In this document: positions 32,915 to 44,509 of the stretch, one piece after another
Layout of the letters: each line of letters starts with the position of its first letter
Numbering within the stretch: position 1 is the stretch's first letter
Program-made: the position numbers and the translations under genes
DNA from: Sordaria brevicollis
Taxonomy: Eukaryota > Ascomycota > Sordariomycetes > Sordariales > Sordariaceae
DNA: 64,000 nucleotides
Direction of reading: 5' to 3'
NCBI GenBank assembly: GCA_033439795.1
Contig: JAUTDP010000015.1
Span: forward strand, 434,001 to 498,000
Notes under the pieces: generated by a model
Seen by the model: only the letters and a program-made list of their open reading frames with translations
Told to the model about the DNA's origin: nothing
Databases searched by the model: none

Positions 32915-35900
32915 AATCTGAGGCAATCTGGTAAGGCAAATCGAGTAAAAACCGTAATAAATCGACCGGGTCCGCACTATTTATTTGTTTGCGTTAGCGA
33001 GCCAAATCGACCTCGACCATAGCTCCTAATATATTATAGGGTACTTTTAGTTAGGAATCCGGCTTATTACAATATCTATAATATAGCGTCGTTCCCGTTC
33101 AAACGCTATATAAAAAGTTTACTCCCGACGGGCCGTTAGAAGGTTTTAGTAATTTAATACTATTTTGGGGGGTTACGTATTAGCTTAGTCGATTAGTTTA
33201 AGATTTAGTAATATTTCCCGTAGTATTAAGAATATTGTACTTTATATTATATTACTATATTATAACCCTCCTATCTATATATATTAAACTCCTTTATACT
33301 CCTTCTTTATTATTTTATTATATCTCTCCCTATTATTAATATAGTAAAATCTATTTTTAATATTTCTTTTATAGAAGTTACTAATTCCTTTACCGCCGCT
33401 AATTCCTTTATTACTACCGCCGCCGCCAAATCCTTTATTAATAATATTACGTTCGCTATTAATATTTTTAATATTTTATAGCGGGGTAATACGGTCTTTT
33501 AATGTATTAGAAATTTTACTTAGAAGTTTAAAAACGAAATATATACCCGCTACCGTTATTATTATAATATATTAAAATTAACCGCTAATTATTAATTATT
33601 ATAAATACCGTTATAAATAAATAAATTCCCCCGCATTAAATATAAAGGTAAGGAATACGTAATCGAATCGTAATTCGTATATATTTACCCGCGTATATTT
33701 ACTATTAAATTTTATAGTATATAATTCTTTAAGATTAAAAATTAAATTATCGACGGCGAAGCTATTATTAAAACCGTCGGTTAAATATAGGTTTACCGTT
33801 TTTATAATTAAATTTATATTAGCGTTATTATTAACTTTACAATTAAGTATTTTGAATACGTTTATTATATTGAGGGATTTAACGACGAAGAGGATAAAGT
33901 TTCTATTTTTAAATACTAGAAAATTATAATATAAATTATATATTAATAATTTGTCGAAATTTACGGGTTTGGTCGAATTTTTATATTAAAGTTAATAGCC
34001 GATACTTTTAAGGAAATATTAATTAATTGGATTATCGATTATAACGTACTTTTTAATAGTATTATTAACCCGAGTTTCTATTAATTTTTATCCCTCTTTA
34101 ACCCGGATTTAGTAAATAAATTATTATTAAAAAGCGGGATAATTATTCGGTCGTAAGTCGATAATAATTATATTCGTTCGATAGTAATAATTAAAATAAA
34201 GGTATTAATTAACTTATTCCGGAAGTATATCTCTTTCGACTTTTGGACTTTTAATAATAATTATACTTTATTAGGCGTTTACGTTTATTATTTCGATAAA
34301 GATTAATAGTTTTAGAATTATTTCTTTAAGTTTCGACGCGTTTTAGGGGGATATAGTAGTATTAATATTGGGTTATTAATTTTCGTAATCCTTAAAAAAT
34401 ATAGCCTATAGGATTTAAATTAATTTAAATATTTTTAATATAATAATATAAAATTTAACGATATTTACGTTATTTATATAATTAAAAATATATTTAATAA
34501 TAATATTAAATTCTTTATCGATAAATACTAATATAATAAATTGAAATACCGTTTTCGCGTTTATTATTTTAATTATATTTTTAACTTTAGCGCTAAAGTA
34601 TTCTTCGAGGGAAATACGCGCGTATTAAATAAAGAGGTTAATAATAATAATAATAATAATAAGGGTAATTTAATTAAGAAGGAGTAGCGAAAGCGGGGTC
34701 CTATTAATAAATTGCGTAATATTATTATTTACGTACGCCGTTCTCTCTAACGTAGGGAAAAATTCTTTAACTTCGTAAAAAGGAAATTAACCGCTAAAAA
34801 AAAGGAAGAATTGGGGGATATTTTTATTAATTCTAATTTTCGAATTATTAATTTTATTAATTATAATAATATTCGTTAGAATTCTATATTCTTTATAATC
34901 GAGCGCGTATTTAAATTGCGCAATACGGTCGATTATTTTTATATTTAGAGTATTCAATACGACGATTTTTCGAATAAAAAAATTATTACCGATAATATAT
35001 TATTTTCCGAAAATTAGTAAATACTTAACGCGATTTTCGATATCCTCTATCCTTTTAAAATTACTACTAAGATTTTTAAATAACGTTAACCGTATTTCCC
35101 TATAGTATTCGTTACCCTCTATTATATCGTTAATAATTTTAAGACTTAACGATCCTTTTATTATAAAAAAATAATAGCGGATTCGATAAAACCCCGCGAT
35201 ATTTCCAATTACAAATTCGATAATAATAAAGATAATATAAAGATAGATAGCAATATCGATTTTAAAGGATTATTATAGGAGATAATAAATAATAATAATT
35301 AAAATTAATAATTTTGCCGCGTTATTAATAAATTACGTTATTTAAATAATTTTGAATTCGATATACCTAATCTATCCTTTAAACGCCCTTATTAATTAAC
35401 GGTCTCCTCTCCTCTTATTATTAATATTAATATTAATATTAGTAATCGAATTCGCTACGGCAATAATTAACCCCCTAATATATAGATTCGTTACAGTTAA
35501 TTTATTAAATCGGTTTATACCTCTACCGGTTAATTTACTACCAATTAAATTAGTAGTCTCCCTAATTAATTTCCTTCTATCCTTAAACTTTCGAATTCTA
35601 AATATTAATTTATCCGGGATAATTTCGACTATACGATCGCCAAATTCGAAAAATACGTTACGTTAGTAGGTAAATCGTCGTTGTATTAGATTATTAACGT
35701 ATTCTATCCTAAGTAACGAAGGAAATACCTCGATATAAAGTTAATTCGCTTTAAAATTAACGAAATCCTTCGTTAATTTAAATTAATTTATCGCGAATAA
35801 TATTAGGGGAAGGATATTAAGGATTTAATCGCGTATAAGCGCGCTACTACTATTACCCCGTTAATATTAAATATTCCCCAGAATTAATATACCTTTAATC

Positions 35901-36514
35901 CCTATAATTAGTTAATACCCGACGGGTTTTATAATATTTTATTTATATTACTATTTTCCTTCGACGACGAATTAACAGCCTATTTTAAGGAAAAGTTATT
36001 ACGTATAATAGACCCTCTATAATAGTAGCGGTATAATAAAGGGAGATATTTATATATAGTAAGGATAGTATTCAATTACTTATTTATACCCTCGATAGCG
36101 GATAAATACGAACGGATTTTTAGTAAAGGAAAATTAATTTTAATACTATAGAAGTACCGTTTATATTATAAAATTATAAATAAATTATTATACTTAAAGG
36201 TATAGTATTAATTAAATATCGATATTGAGAAGGAGGATGGTTTAATTGTATTATAATAGCTTTACTATTTTATTAGTTAATTTGGTTTATTTTCCTATAT
36301 TATATTCTATATATTTTTCCAGTCGTTTTTATTGTATTTTGGGAATGTTACGACTAAAATTGGTGTGTAAATATTATATCCCGGGACTGGAAAAACTGGT
36401 ATCCGGATTTATTTCCGAAATGAGGTAAATAATCTAACTATCGAAATGAAGTAAATCGAAGGGATTTGAAACAATTTGAGGCAAATCGATTAGATTTTCA
36501 GATTGCCTCAGATT
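32915..36514 (+). mobile_element. RIP-degraded hAT-superfamily DNA transposon, about 3.6 kb
   Basis: The ends carry a perfect 16-bp inverted repeat, AATCTGAGGCAATCTG (32915-32930 and its complement at 36499-36514). A looser subterminal match (GGCAAATCGA) follows. The interior is almost pure A/T. Read on the + strand it still shows hAT transposase landmarks: a SFDFWTFNNNYTLLGV block (about 34233-34280) matching the conserved D-W-T...LGV catalytic region, and RYNKGRYLYI followed by YERIFSKGKL near 36020-36135, the hAT dimerisation segment. Stops are TAA/TAG, as RIP produces. I could not find the expected 8-bp target duplication, so the outer ends may be off by a few bases. Confidence 0.88.
34206..36210 (+). 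pseudogene. hAT transposase relic destroyed by RIP
   Basis: A hAT transposase would cut and reinsert the element through an RNase H-like domain. This copy has dozens of TAA/TAG codons and cannot make protein. Recognisable segments in order: the DGWT-like region (34206-34400); a region reading NVFYPK-stop-RRKYLDIK (about 35690-35760), where family members have a conserved Trp-rich HP-K motif; and the C-terminal dimerisation block (36010-36180, YLFIPS then ERIFSKGKL). The stops fall where Trp and Gln are expected, which fits G:C to A:T mutation on both strands. Confidence 0.82.
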
Positions 36515-39500
36515 ATCTTATTCACTGGGGAGGTGGTTGCGGCTTGCCATGTATAATGCCAACTTTGGAACACTGTGAAGTAGCACTTCTTGTGGTGGTG
36601 ACCTACTGTGTGAACTGCATTTTATATGGAAATGATCCAAAAGATGAAATGAAAGAGGGCATCGACTTGAGGGGTGATGGTTTGATGATAATCCGAGAAA
36701 TATCGTACGATACCCGCTCAAGATATGATGTCAGTTACGGGAACATCAACCGCGGACTGCCTTTATAAACAGGCATACTGATAGTTTGTTGGGGGCAGCA
36801 GGATTCCTGTCCAAGCATGATAGGATAATTGCCACCCCGCCATCATCGTAAGCGGGTCAGAGCTAAAGTAGCTTTTCCGTTATGATCATCAATCTCTCAC
36901 CCGGAGGCGTACCCGGGCCGTTCGTGATGCGTTGCCTGTCCGCCGCTAGTTTGGATATAGCTACCGTTAGGAAGATCCTATGGCGTTAAACCTGCGGTCA
37001 ACAACGTGCAATAACACAGTCTTTGACGGTTGTGGGTTTAATTGCGATAGTGTGGTAACACAAAAGCGGTCGCATGCGCGGCCAACTCTCTTCAAGCGCT
37101 GGGTCATACTTGACAGAGAGACAGATATGTCGTTCCATGTACATCGTAATGGCGGTAAGTTGGAGACATGCTGCTAACAGACAGGGAGTTTCGGGCGGTA
37201 GCTCATGTGTACCTGTCTACTGGATGTCAGTCTATTGGCGACACGACCACTGGTAGGCTTGTAGCACTCGCGGCCTCAAGGTTGTGTCATACAAAGATGC
37301 GGTGGGAAAGAGCACTGGGGAAACACAAGGGAGCCACAGTGAGGATGATGTGTGAGATCGAGTGGTACAGATCGCAGACAAACATGCCGTTTCCCATCAC
37401 GGAGTCCATGGGGCCTACAGGGCATACAAGGCATACCCACAGAGCGACCAATACACACCATGGATGCTATTTGTTGAAGATTATTGTCTTCTGTGCTGCG
37501 TAACGCAACGACATCGCCCAGCGTGATGTGATCCGATCGTTGTGTAGTACAGTTCGTGTGTTTGTGCAACGGACACAGATGGTGAAGATGCCAGGGCACT
37601 GAAGTAGTTAGAAAAGTGGCTTGTATCGATACTGTCAGGTTTACTTTGTGAGAAACTGACCTGGTGCTTGATAGATGTCCATCAGTTCTCAGTCTATGTG
37701 GAAATATTAGACCGTTGTTAGTTTCATGTTGTGATGCATAGCTCGTCCAGTTAGCTCATAAAGGGGATCAGTTGGGCAGGCTTACCAGAGATTACATACA
37801 ACACCGTATAATCTGAGTGATTTGACACATTTTCCTGAAAACACTCACACAGTCAATAAATGACACGCGGTTTCGTACGGAAATTTTCCAGATCCGTGGG
37901 GGTGGTAAGCGTTCGGACTGGACCGATCGGTAGTCAGTACCAGGTTTGTTCGAGTGACCATCCGTTCTCGGACGGGGTAAGCGAGAACAAAGGCCTATCG
38001 TTATGTGATGGATGTGCTGATTGCCTGAACAACCCGTTATGTGATTTGAAGGTGGGACGGAAGGGGGAAATCCCGAGTAATGAAGGGTGTGAACTCGACT
38101 TGGGAGTTGCATTCAACCAAGTGCCATGGCAACAAAGGACCATTTGTGAGCCATCAGCTCTCTGCTCCATTTTCTGAGTTTTCACCGTAGAATAGAGAGA
38201 ACGACGTCAACGGAGTGACCGAAAGGTGATTTGAGACTGGACGGACTTACGACGCTGGAGGTTGATTGCCTCGTAAGGGGATTTGGGGGCTGCGCGGGAT
38301 TGAAGGGTAGGGGCAGAGATGCGCCACTCCACGACGGAAAAGGAGCAGGCTTGTTGTTTGAAACAAACGTACAAAGTCTTGATGTCTCGATCACTGTGTC
38401 GTACGTAATGCCCTTTACCATGTACACGAATTGCGGAGATATAATAGGTTAGCGCATTCGGATCCCCTATGAAGCTTTAAGCAACTGAGATCTGGATCTT
38501 ACACATACCTCATGAACTGGTATGTTTGTGGCCCAGAGCCCGTGCTGCAATGTGACCGCTGGTTCAACTCCTTACTTCGTGACTTAGGCTCGATCGAAGG
38601 ACACATGCTGGGGACATTCCCGATTCCAAGAAAACTGCCGTATAATGAACGAAGCCTAAGTAGCGGGGCTATTTAGGGGATACGTAGATTGAATGACAAA
38701 CCTGCCTCGTTCTGAAATGCAGAATAGTCTCGTGTAGGATCAGCTGCGGCGTAGGAGTTTACCCTATGGATCCTTCTGAGCCGGCCAAGAATATGTTGAT
38801 GAGGGCAGAGTTGTATGAATAGGAAACATCTGAAGTTGTTCAATTACCACCATGTCATGTCGTCCATATTGAAGTAATAGTTAGAACGTCTTCTTTTCAA
38901 GTATAGTCTTGAAGCGGCCTGCCTTGTATGTCGTGAAGAGGCTGGTTTCGAGTCGTTTCAGTCGCAGCCGTGACTTGTGGCATCATTAAGCGTCAGAAAT
39001 GAACTTCATCACTCACTTCTCGGTTGCCAATTTCTCGCGAGTTGACCCAGAAACTGCTAGGGGCACAACGGAAAACACTAATGGCAGTAGCAGATTAGCT
39101 GGGCACTGATGGGGCCAACAGTCAGTCGATGTACATACATTGCTTTTGCTGGCTGGTGCAGGCAAATGGCATGGCTTAGTGAAATAAGGTCCCCGGGCGT
39201 CCACTGGCCCCCAAAAAGTCGACCCAACATCTTGAGATCGTATTTTCCATCCTCTCGTGAGAATGGGTGTCGTATTCGTCTAAGTGAATTGACAACAGTT
39301 GCAGTTTGATTCAACTGGGATACGGCTAGGATGTCAATCTGTGTCATGAATCCACTTTGGACACCCGAAAAACTCTCTTGGTTTTGCCGACAAACAAGCT
39401 CGTCGGCCCGTTGAGTTTGTTCTCATTCCTCGGGATACCCTTGGTGTTCGTATCAACAGTGAGGGTACATACCAACCGCGCCCCCAGTCTCCCTAGAACA

Positions 39501-40159
39501 TTCGAAGGGTCAATGCTCTTCTCTATGCGTAACACCTTAGCACGAAAAATTTCCTGGCATTGTATCTGACTTGATCGTAAGCGCGCTTCACCGGGTTGAT
39601 CATGCCAATGAACAGACCAATAAGTGACTGTTACGTCCAAGACACCGGAGTAATTTTGCTTTTTCCAGTCACTTGAGCAGGATCTGGCAGTTCGATGAGC
39701 AGGCCTGGCAGTAGTGGCGGTTCATCTACAGCACTCGCTCCCCACGGCAGTACACACCAAGGATATCAAGGTAGCATTCGTAGAAATGTCAACAGTCGGG
39801 AACATGAAAAAGCACAGCAGAGTACAATGTGTAGTCAACCAACAATGTGGGGGAAGTGTCTGTATTTCAAAGAGAAGAAGGGGCCCAAAAGGGCAAGAGA
39901 ACAAGCAAGACACCTGAGCGACCAACAGCGTACCCCATAGCCCACCATTATGCGCCATTTCGCTGCATCCAAGCCAGACCAAAGAAACCCAAACTCCGTT
40001 AGGGTGTCTCACAAACACTAATACAATCGCTTTCTCAGACCCTTGCCAGGGCCTTGGGGTATTTGCCCACCATGGCGGCAGAATCCGCGCTTTTATGCAG
40101 TCGAAAGCTAAGCCAAACGCCAACTCCCAAGAATGACAAAACAGTAAAGTAAGGGAAGT
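36515..40159. other. Gene-poor region between the hAT relic and the PARG-like gene
   Basis: About 3.6 kb of normal base composition. Open frames of 60-110 codons occur on both strands without coding character, splice signals or similarity I recognise. I see no RNA gene or element. Confidence 0.5.
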
Positions 40160-41251
40160 TTAGCTCGCGAGCAGGTTATTTAGCCCATACCGAGAATCTG
40201 GCTGGCTGACTACCCGCTGGATCTCCGTGTCGTGAAACACTCGGTGGAATACTTCCAAGTCGGAAGGACAAGCGGCAGCAGCGGCGCTGCTAAGGGTTTC
40301 CCTGGCCTTCTTGGCCAGATCCTCCAGGATCAATTTGCTGGTACTTTGATTTGGGTCCTCAAAGACGAAGGCCACCGATGTGATACGGCCACGCAGGTCA
40401 GGGTCGTAGAGCAAGACTTCCCGCCACATTTCGGCCACCTCTTGGGGCGGGTTGCGGTAGCCATTGCCAAGACCGAAGTCGCCAATGACAAGCTGTGTGT
40501 GACCGTTGTAGGCTGCAATCCGAAGTGCTCCTCGTAGCAAGTCTTTCAACATGTCGCGTTCGTTTTGGAAGGAAAACTTCGTCCCGTTTTGCGTAAGTTT
40601 CGGCCAACGGGTAGGGTGAACAGAGACAACAGGGATCGATTGCCACTGCTCGGGCGGAAGCTTCTCATATCTGTCGTGAGGTCCTCGGAATACAACTAAG
40701 ACCATCGGGGGTCAGCAAGTCGTTCATCACATAGCGAGCTGGGTTTACTAACCGACATCTCGCGAGTAAATACCGCCATAGCTTGGGATGGGATAGTTCT
40801 CGGTCACTGTTGATCCTGGGGCAGGTGTTGCCAAGTTCGCAGAGAGAGTGCTTCGGCGGCATAGGCGTTCTTCGTAGCCAACAGCTCCCGTTTCCCAGTC
40901 TCCGCCTGGCCTCTTGTCGTTGGCCGCGCAAATGAAGGCTACCGTGTGTGGTTCCGGAATCTGCTTTGCCCAGTTCAAGGCACAGTCGACCGGATCGCCA
41001 TTGTAGACAACTGAGGTTGGGGATTAGACAGGAATGACATGTCTCGGAAGCGTGGGGGTCTTACAGAACTGGGGCGGGGCAATATCGAGAGGTCTCTGCT
41101 GGAAGTTGATCTGCGCTAGCGGCTGGTGCAGAAGATAGGAGCTAATGTCCCATGTACCCAAGGACCTGATGTAGGGAATGTGTTGCCTCTTGGTTTCGGC
41201 AGCCACTTCAGACGGCTTGGGCCTGGATGATCGTGAGCCTCCGGGGGCCAT
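40160..41251 (-). CDS. Microbial-type poly(ADP-ribose) glycohydrolase-like protein (DUF2263/TIGR02452 family)
   Basis: This family has a macrodomain-like fold and removes ADP-ribose polymers by cutting ribose-ribose bonds. Three exons, 41251-41065, 41010-40753 and 40695-40160, give 326 residues. The introns are 54 and 57 bp, the second with a CTGAC branch. Residues 93-112 contain NDKRPGGDWETGAVGYEE, the counterpart of the family's GGG-x(6-8)-QEE loop. The paired Glu is kept, while the Gln before it is Tyr and one Gly is Asp. Next come YPIPSYGGIYSRDVVVFRG (about 134-153), the family's conserved strand, and GDFGLGNGYRNPPQEVAEMW (about 224-243), the second phosphate-binding loop. The ATG at 41251 is the first in frame. 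The protein likely acts in nucleus or cytoplasm. Enzyme activity is inferred; the changed loop could mean altered substrate or binding only. Confidence 0.85.
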
Positions 41252-43842
41252 TGCGAATGTGGTTCAAAGCAAGTGAGAAGGTTACTAGAAGTGTTGTGGT
41301 GAAACGAGAATGTTGTAGATGCTTGAGGCCAGGTGTGACTGTGGATCATGGAGTTGTGTTGGTGATAAGAGAGGATACGGAGGCGTTCTTATACACGACC
41401 AAGAGAGATTCCAGGAGGGGAAAGCTAAATTGGGCAAGAGGTGGTAGAAAGCAACAAGCAACGGCCACAAACAGCCAAGGTGAATCAATGTACAAAGAAG
41501 CAAAGCCCAGACTGCGGCTGTTGGCGAGATCTGGAAACCGACCCCGGATGGCGGCCTGGTCGGTGCCCTGGGTAGGAATGCATTTGGTGCATATCGAAAA
41601 GAGAAATGGGGTCGTGTAACTGAGCATGTCTTGTCTTGGACTAGACCAAGAGATATGACGGGCATATGCGGCCCTGGTAAGCCTGGAGACCTTGGGCGTG
41701 GTTAGCCAATGTTTTGCGGGCAGAACAGACAATGGTGACCATACCTATACCGGCTACCTGATCAGTTTTTGCGGTCTGCGAGATCTGTCAGAAACAAATC
41801 ACCGCCGTCGTGCTACCGTACTACCGTGTTACCATGCTACAGCAGGGTTCCAGGTCTGTGGTTGCCGGGATGAGCACCATGGGCCACGGACCATGACAAT
41901 GGTACTGTGAGGAAGTGTTGCCCACTGGCCACGAGCCGTGACTTGCCTTGGGCGATGAAGCAGAGGGCAGTGTCCACACGGTGACCCAAGTAGAGGCAGA
42001 CAGACCATTGGGGGTTGCAGGGCCAGCATTGTCCACACGCCTACCGCAACCCCCCGTCTGGCCCTCTTTCCACCTCCCCATCTTGCCCCATCTTGCCCCA
42101 TCTTGCTGACGCCGGCTACCGAGACTCGGTATGGCAGGCTACTGCTGTGTTGCAGGTTATACGCCATCTTGAGTCAATCTGGTACTCCTGCGCCTCGCGG
42201 GACCAGTGTGCTGGGGCTGCTGATACAAGCTCCCGGCGGGTATCCAGTGCGCAGGGCCGGGGATCAACTGGGGGTCAACTGAGATATCGAGGACTGAAGC
42301 CGTTCTCCGTCGCTATTCTGAGACCGGTCATGAGTCTTGTCGTCCGTAGCAATGCTGGTATTGCTTGCTCATGCAGCAAACGCGGTTCTGAGTAGAGACA
42401 TGGGAATATAACAGGACTCAGCTCATCTGGATATCTGGAACAAGGAGCAGGCGAGGAGGATCCAGATGGGTAGACGGCCAGGCCTGCGGCATGTCTAGCC
42501 AGTTTTTGACTCTGATCCTGTACATGGTCGCCAGCCGTTTGTTGGGTGCTTGTCTTTGTTTTGCCTGTAGGGAGTCAGGAGCGTGCTTTGGGCGTCCATC
42601 CAACCCAGCAGAAGCAACAACTCGACCCAGGCAGGAGTCGCAGGAAGGGCACATCATGGGGGCGAGAACACTGCCAATGCAACAGTACGATTAGGACGGC
42701 CGTCGACTTGATTGATGGCAAATAGAGACTATCGGCCTCTCAGCGGGATCGTGGCTACGTCTGGCATCCAAGACCGGTCAGCAATGGGTGTGTGAATGGG
42801 GGTGTGTGGTTGCCATCTCCAAGGGGGGGATGATGAGGTGATGATGATGATGACTGGAGGAACAAGGCAGAAACAGCTGAGGCGTATGAGTGGAGATTCC
42901 GTGGTTCTGGATAGGTCGAGATAGGCCTGGACGGGAATAGCTACCATTGATTTTGGAACATTGTGGACGATGGGAGTGGTGAAGAGAGATGATGGAAAAC
43001 GAGGCCATTCCGGATTTTGGAGCGCACTCGACCTGAAGAGTCAGTGTCCATCTCCATTCAGCAGGGAGACACTTGGAATGGAAAGACCAAAGCCGGTCAG
43101 ATGTCAGAGTTTTCGTTCTTTCCCATTGTGTCAACCAATTGAGGGCATCACTGCAATCCAGGCAGTGTCATTTCGAAGGGAAGTCTCCGAGATCGCGTGA
43201 TCCAGGTTGCAAGTGCAGTGGTAAAGTCGAGCTGTCGAGGAAGGTGCGGCGGGAGTGCAGCGTGGGAGAGTGTCAGTGAGTGCAGTTGACATAATGAACT
43301 GCAGGGCAGGTGCGGACAGTAGCAGCTCACTGGCAGGCAACAGCCCCCCGATGGGTGTGGAGCCCGCACTGCCAGTGCTCACCTCACCGTGTTGCTTCCA
43401 CTTGCACTTGCCCAATTCCCGTCTCACTGCAATCCTCACCACCTCAGTCGAGTGATCAAAGTCTCGTCATTTCCCAGGTGGAAGTTGCACTCGGCTCACC
43501 GAAGCCGAACATCGGTGACATTTGCCCGGAACAGTCAAATTGCTGGTTTGGTGCACTAGACTCGAAGACGCTCGGACCACCAAATCAAGTTATCTCCGTC
43601 GCGAATCTCATCCCAATCTTAGCGCCTTTCTCCAATGTCTTTGATCGATTCGAGCTTCTCAACCTCAGATGAACCCCAACCCTTGCATCTGATATGATAC
43701 GATACGAAACAACGGGAAAGAGATCGCGACTCGATGATCTACGATCCATGATTTTGCGATTGCAACGGTCCAATCATCCATTCATTTATCCTCCCATCCT
43801 ATTAGGGTATCCAACAATGGCCATTTTCAATGCTCTTAGAGG
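41252..43842. other. Intergenic region between the PARG-like gene and the TA-flanked MITE
   Basis: About 2.6 kb. It holds a 10-bp tandem repeat at 42078-42107 but no gene I can support. Open frames overlap on both strands and are not conserved-looking. Confidence 0.5.
42078..42107 (+). repeat. 10-bp tandem repeat (CCCATCTTGC)3
   Basis: Three adjacent copies of a 10-bp unit, CATCTTGCCC in another register, in intergenic DNA. Confidence 0.85.
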
Positions 43843-43844
43843 TA

Positions 43845-44186
43845 CAGTAATTACCCCTGCAGTTGCAAGTGGGGCGTGCAACTCGATTTCTTTGCAAAAG
43901 GGGGGGCTTTGCAAAAGAGGGAGGAAGTGCACAGGCCACCCTAAAGCCTTCTGGCCAATGGGCGAGGGCGACCAGCGCGAAAAAGGGGGTCGCCAAGCCC
44001 CCGGTATGCGGGTATAAGTTACCGCACCACCAAAATCAGACCCCTGCTTTTGCAAAATCCGGCCTTGAGCCGTTGCAATAGCAGTTAGCAATCCTCCCCG
44101 CAGACGGAATGCGTGCAGCCAGATTCCTTAGCAAAAGGGGGGGTTTTAGCAAAAGGGGGGGCTTGCAACTGCAGGGATAATTACTG
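43845..44186. mobile_element. MITE with 25-bp TIRs and TA target duplication (Tc1/mariner-like ends)
   Basis: The left end CAGTAATTACCCCTGCAGTT, continuing GCAAG, is repeated inverted at the right end with one C/T difference. TA lies on both sides (43843-43844 and 44187-44188). Ends beginning CAGT and a TA duplication are typical of the Tc1/mariner/pogo superfamily. The 342-bp element has no coding capacity. Just inside the ends are four same-direction copies of a GCAAAAGGGGGGG-like motif (two left, two right), so the interior is not a simple palindrome. The element is short enough to escape RIP, and its sequence is not A/T-biased. Confidence 0.85.
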
Positions 44187-44509
44187 TAACTTGGGAACAG
44201 TTACCAGATGGCCCGTGCGTCACCTGTACCTGCCAAGCGTTTTCTTCGCGCCTCTCCGGCCGTAACACAACGCTAACAACGACGACTCCCTGGAACTGCC
44301 GCCGGTCTCCGCCTAAATTGCGCCCGTTTCGTCGCCGGCAACAGCAGTGAGAGTCTGAGACTGGCAGCTTGGATATCGACCATATGCTGCGGCCCGAAAA
44401 CATATTTCAGTCCAAGGTCTCGTCTCTGGTCGTCCTTTTACGTCGAAAGTGAGATTGAGGATTCGGAGCGAAGGGGGAAATAATCGCGACTCGGTCCCGG
44501 ATTTGAACC

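Noticed and set aside
44180..44470. Possible extra 5' exon or alternative start for the synthetase in the MITE-proximal region
   Set aside because: No in-frame ATG with donor was found; the ATG at 44510 already gives a complete targeting peptide.
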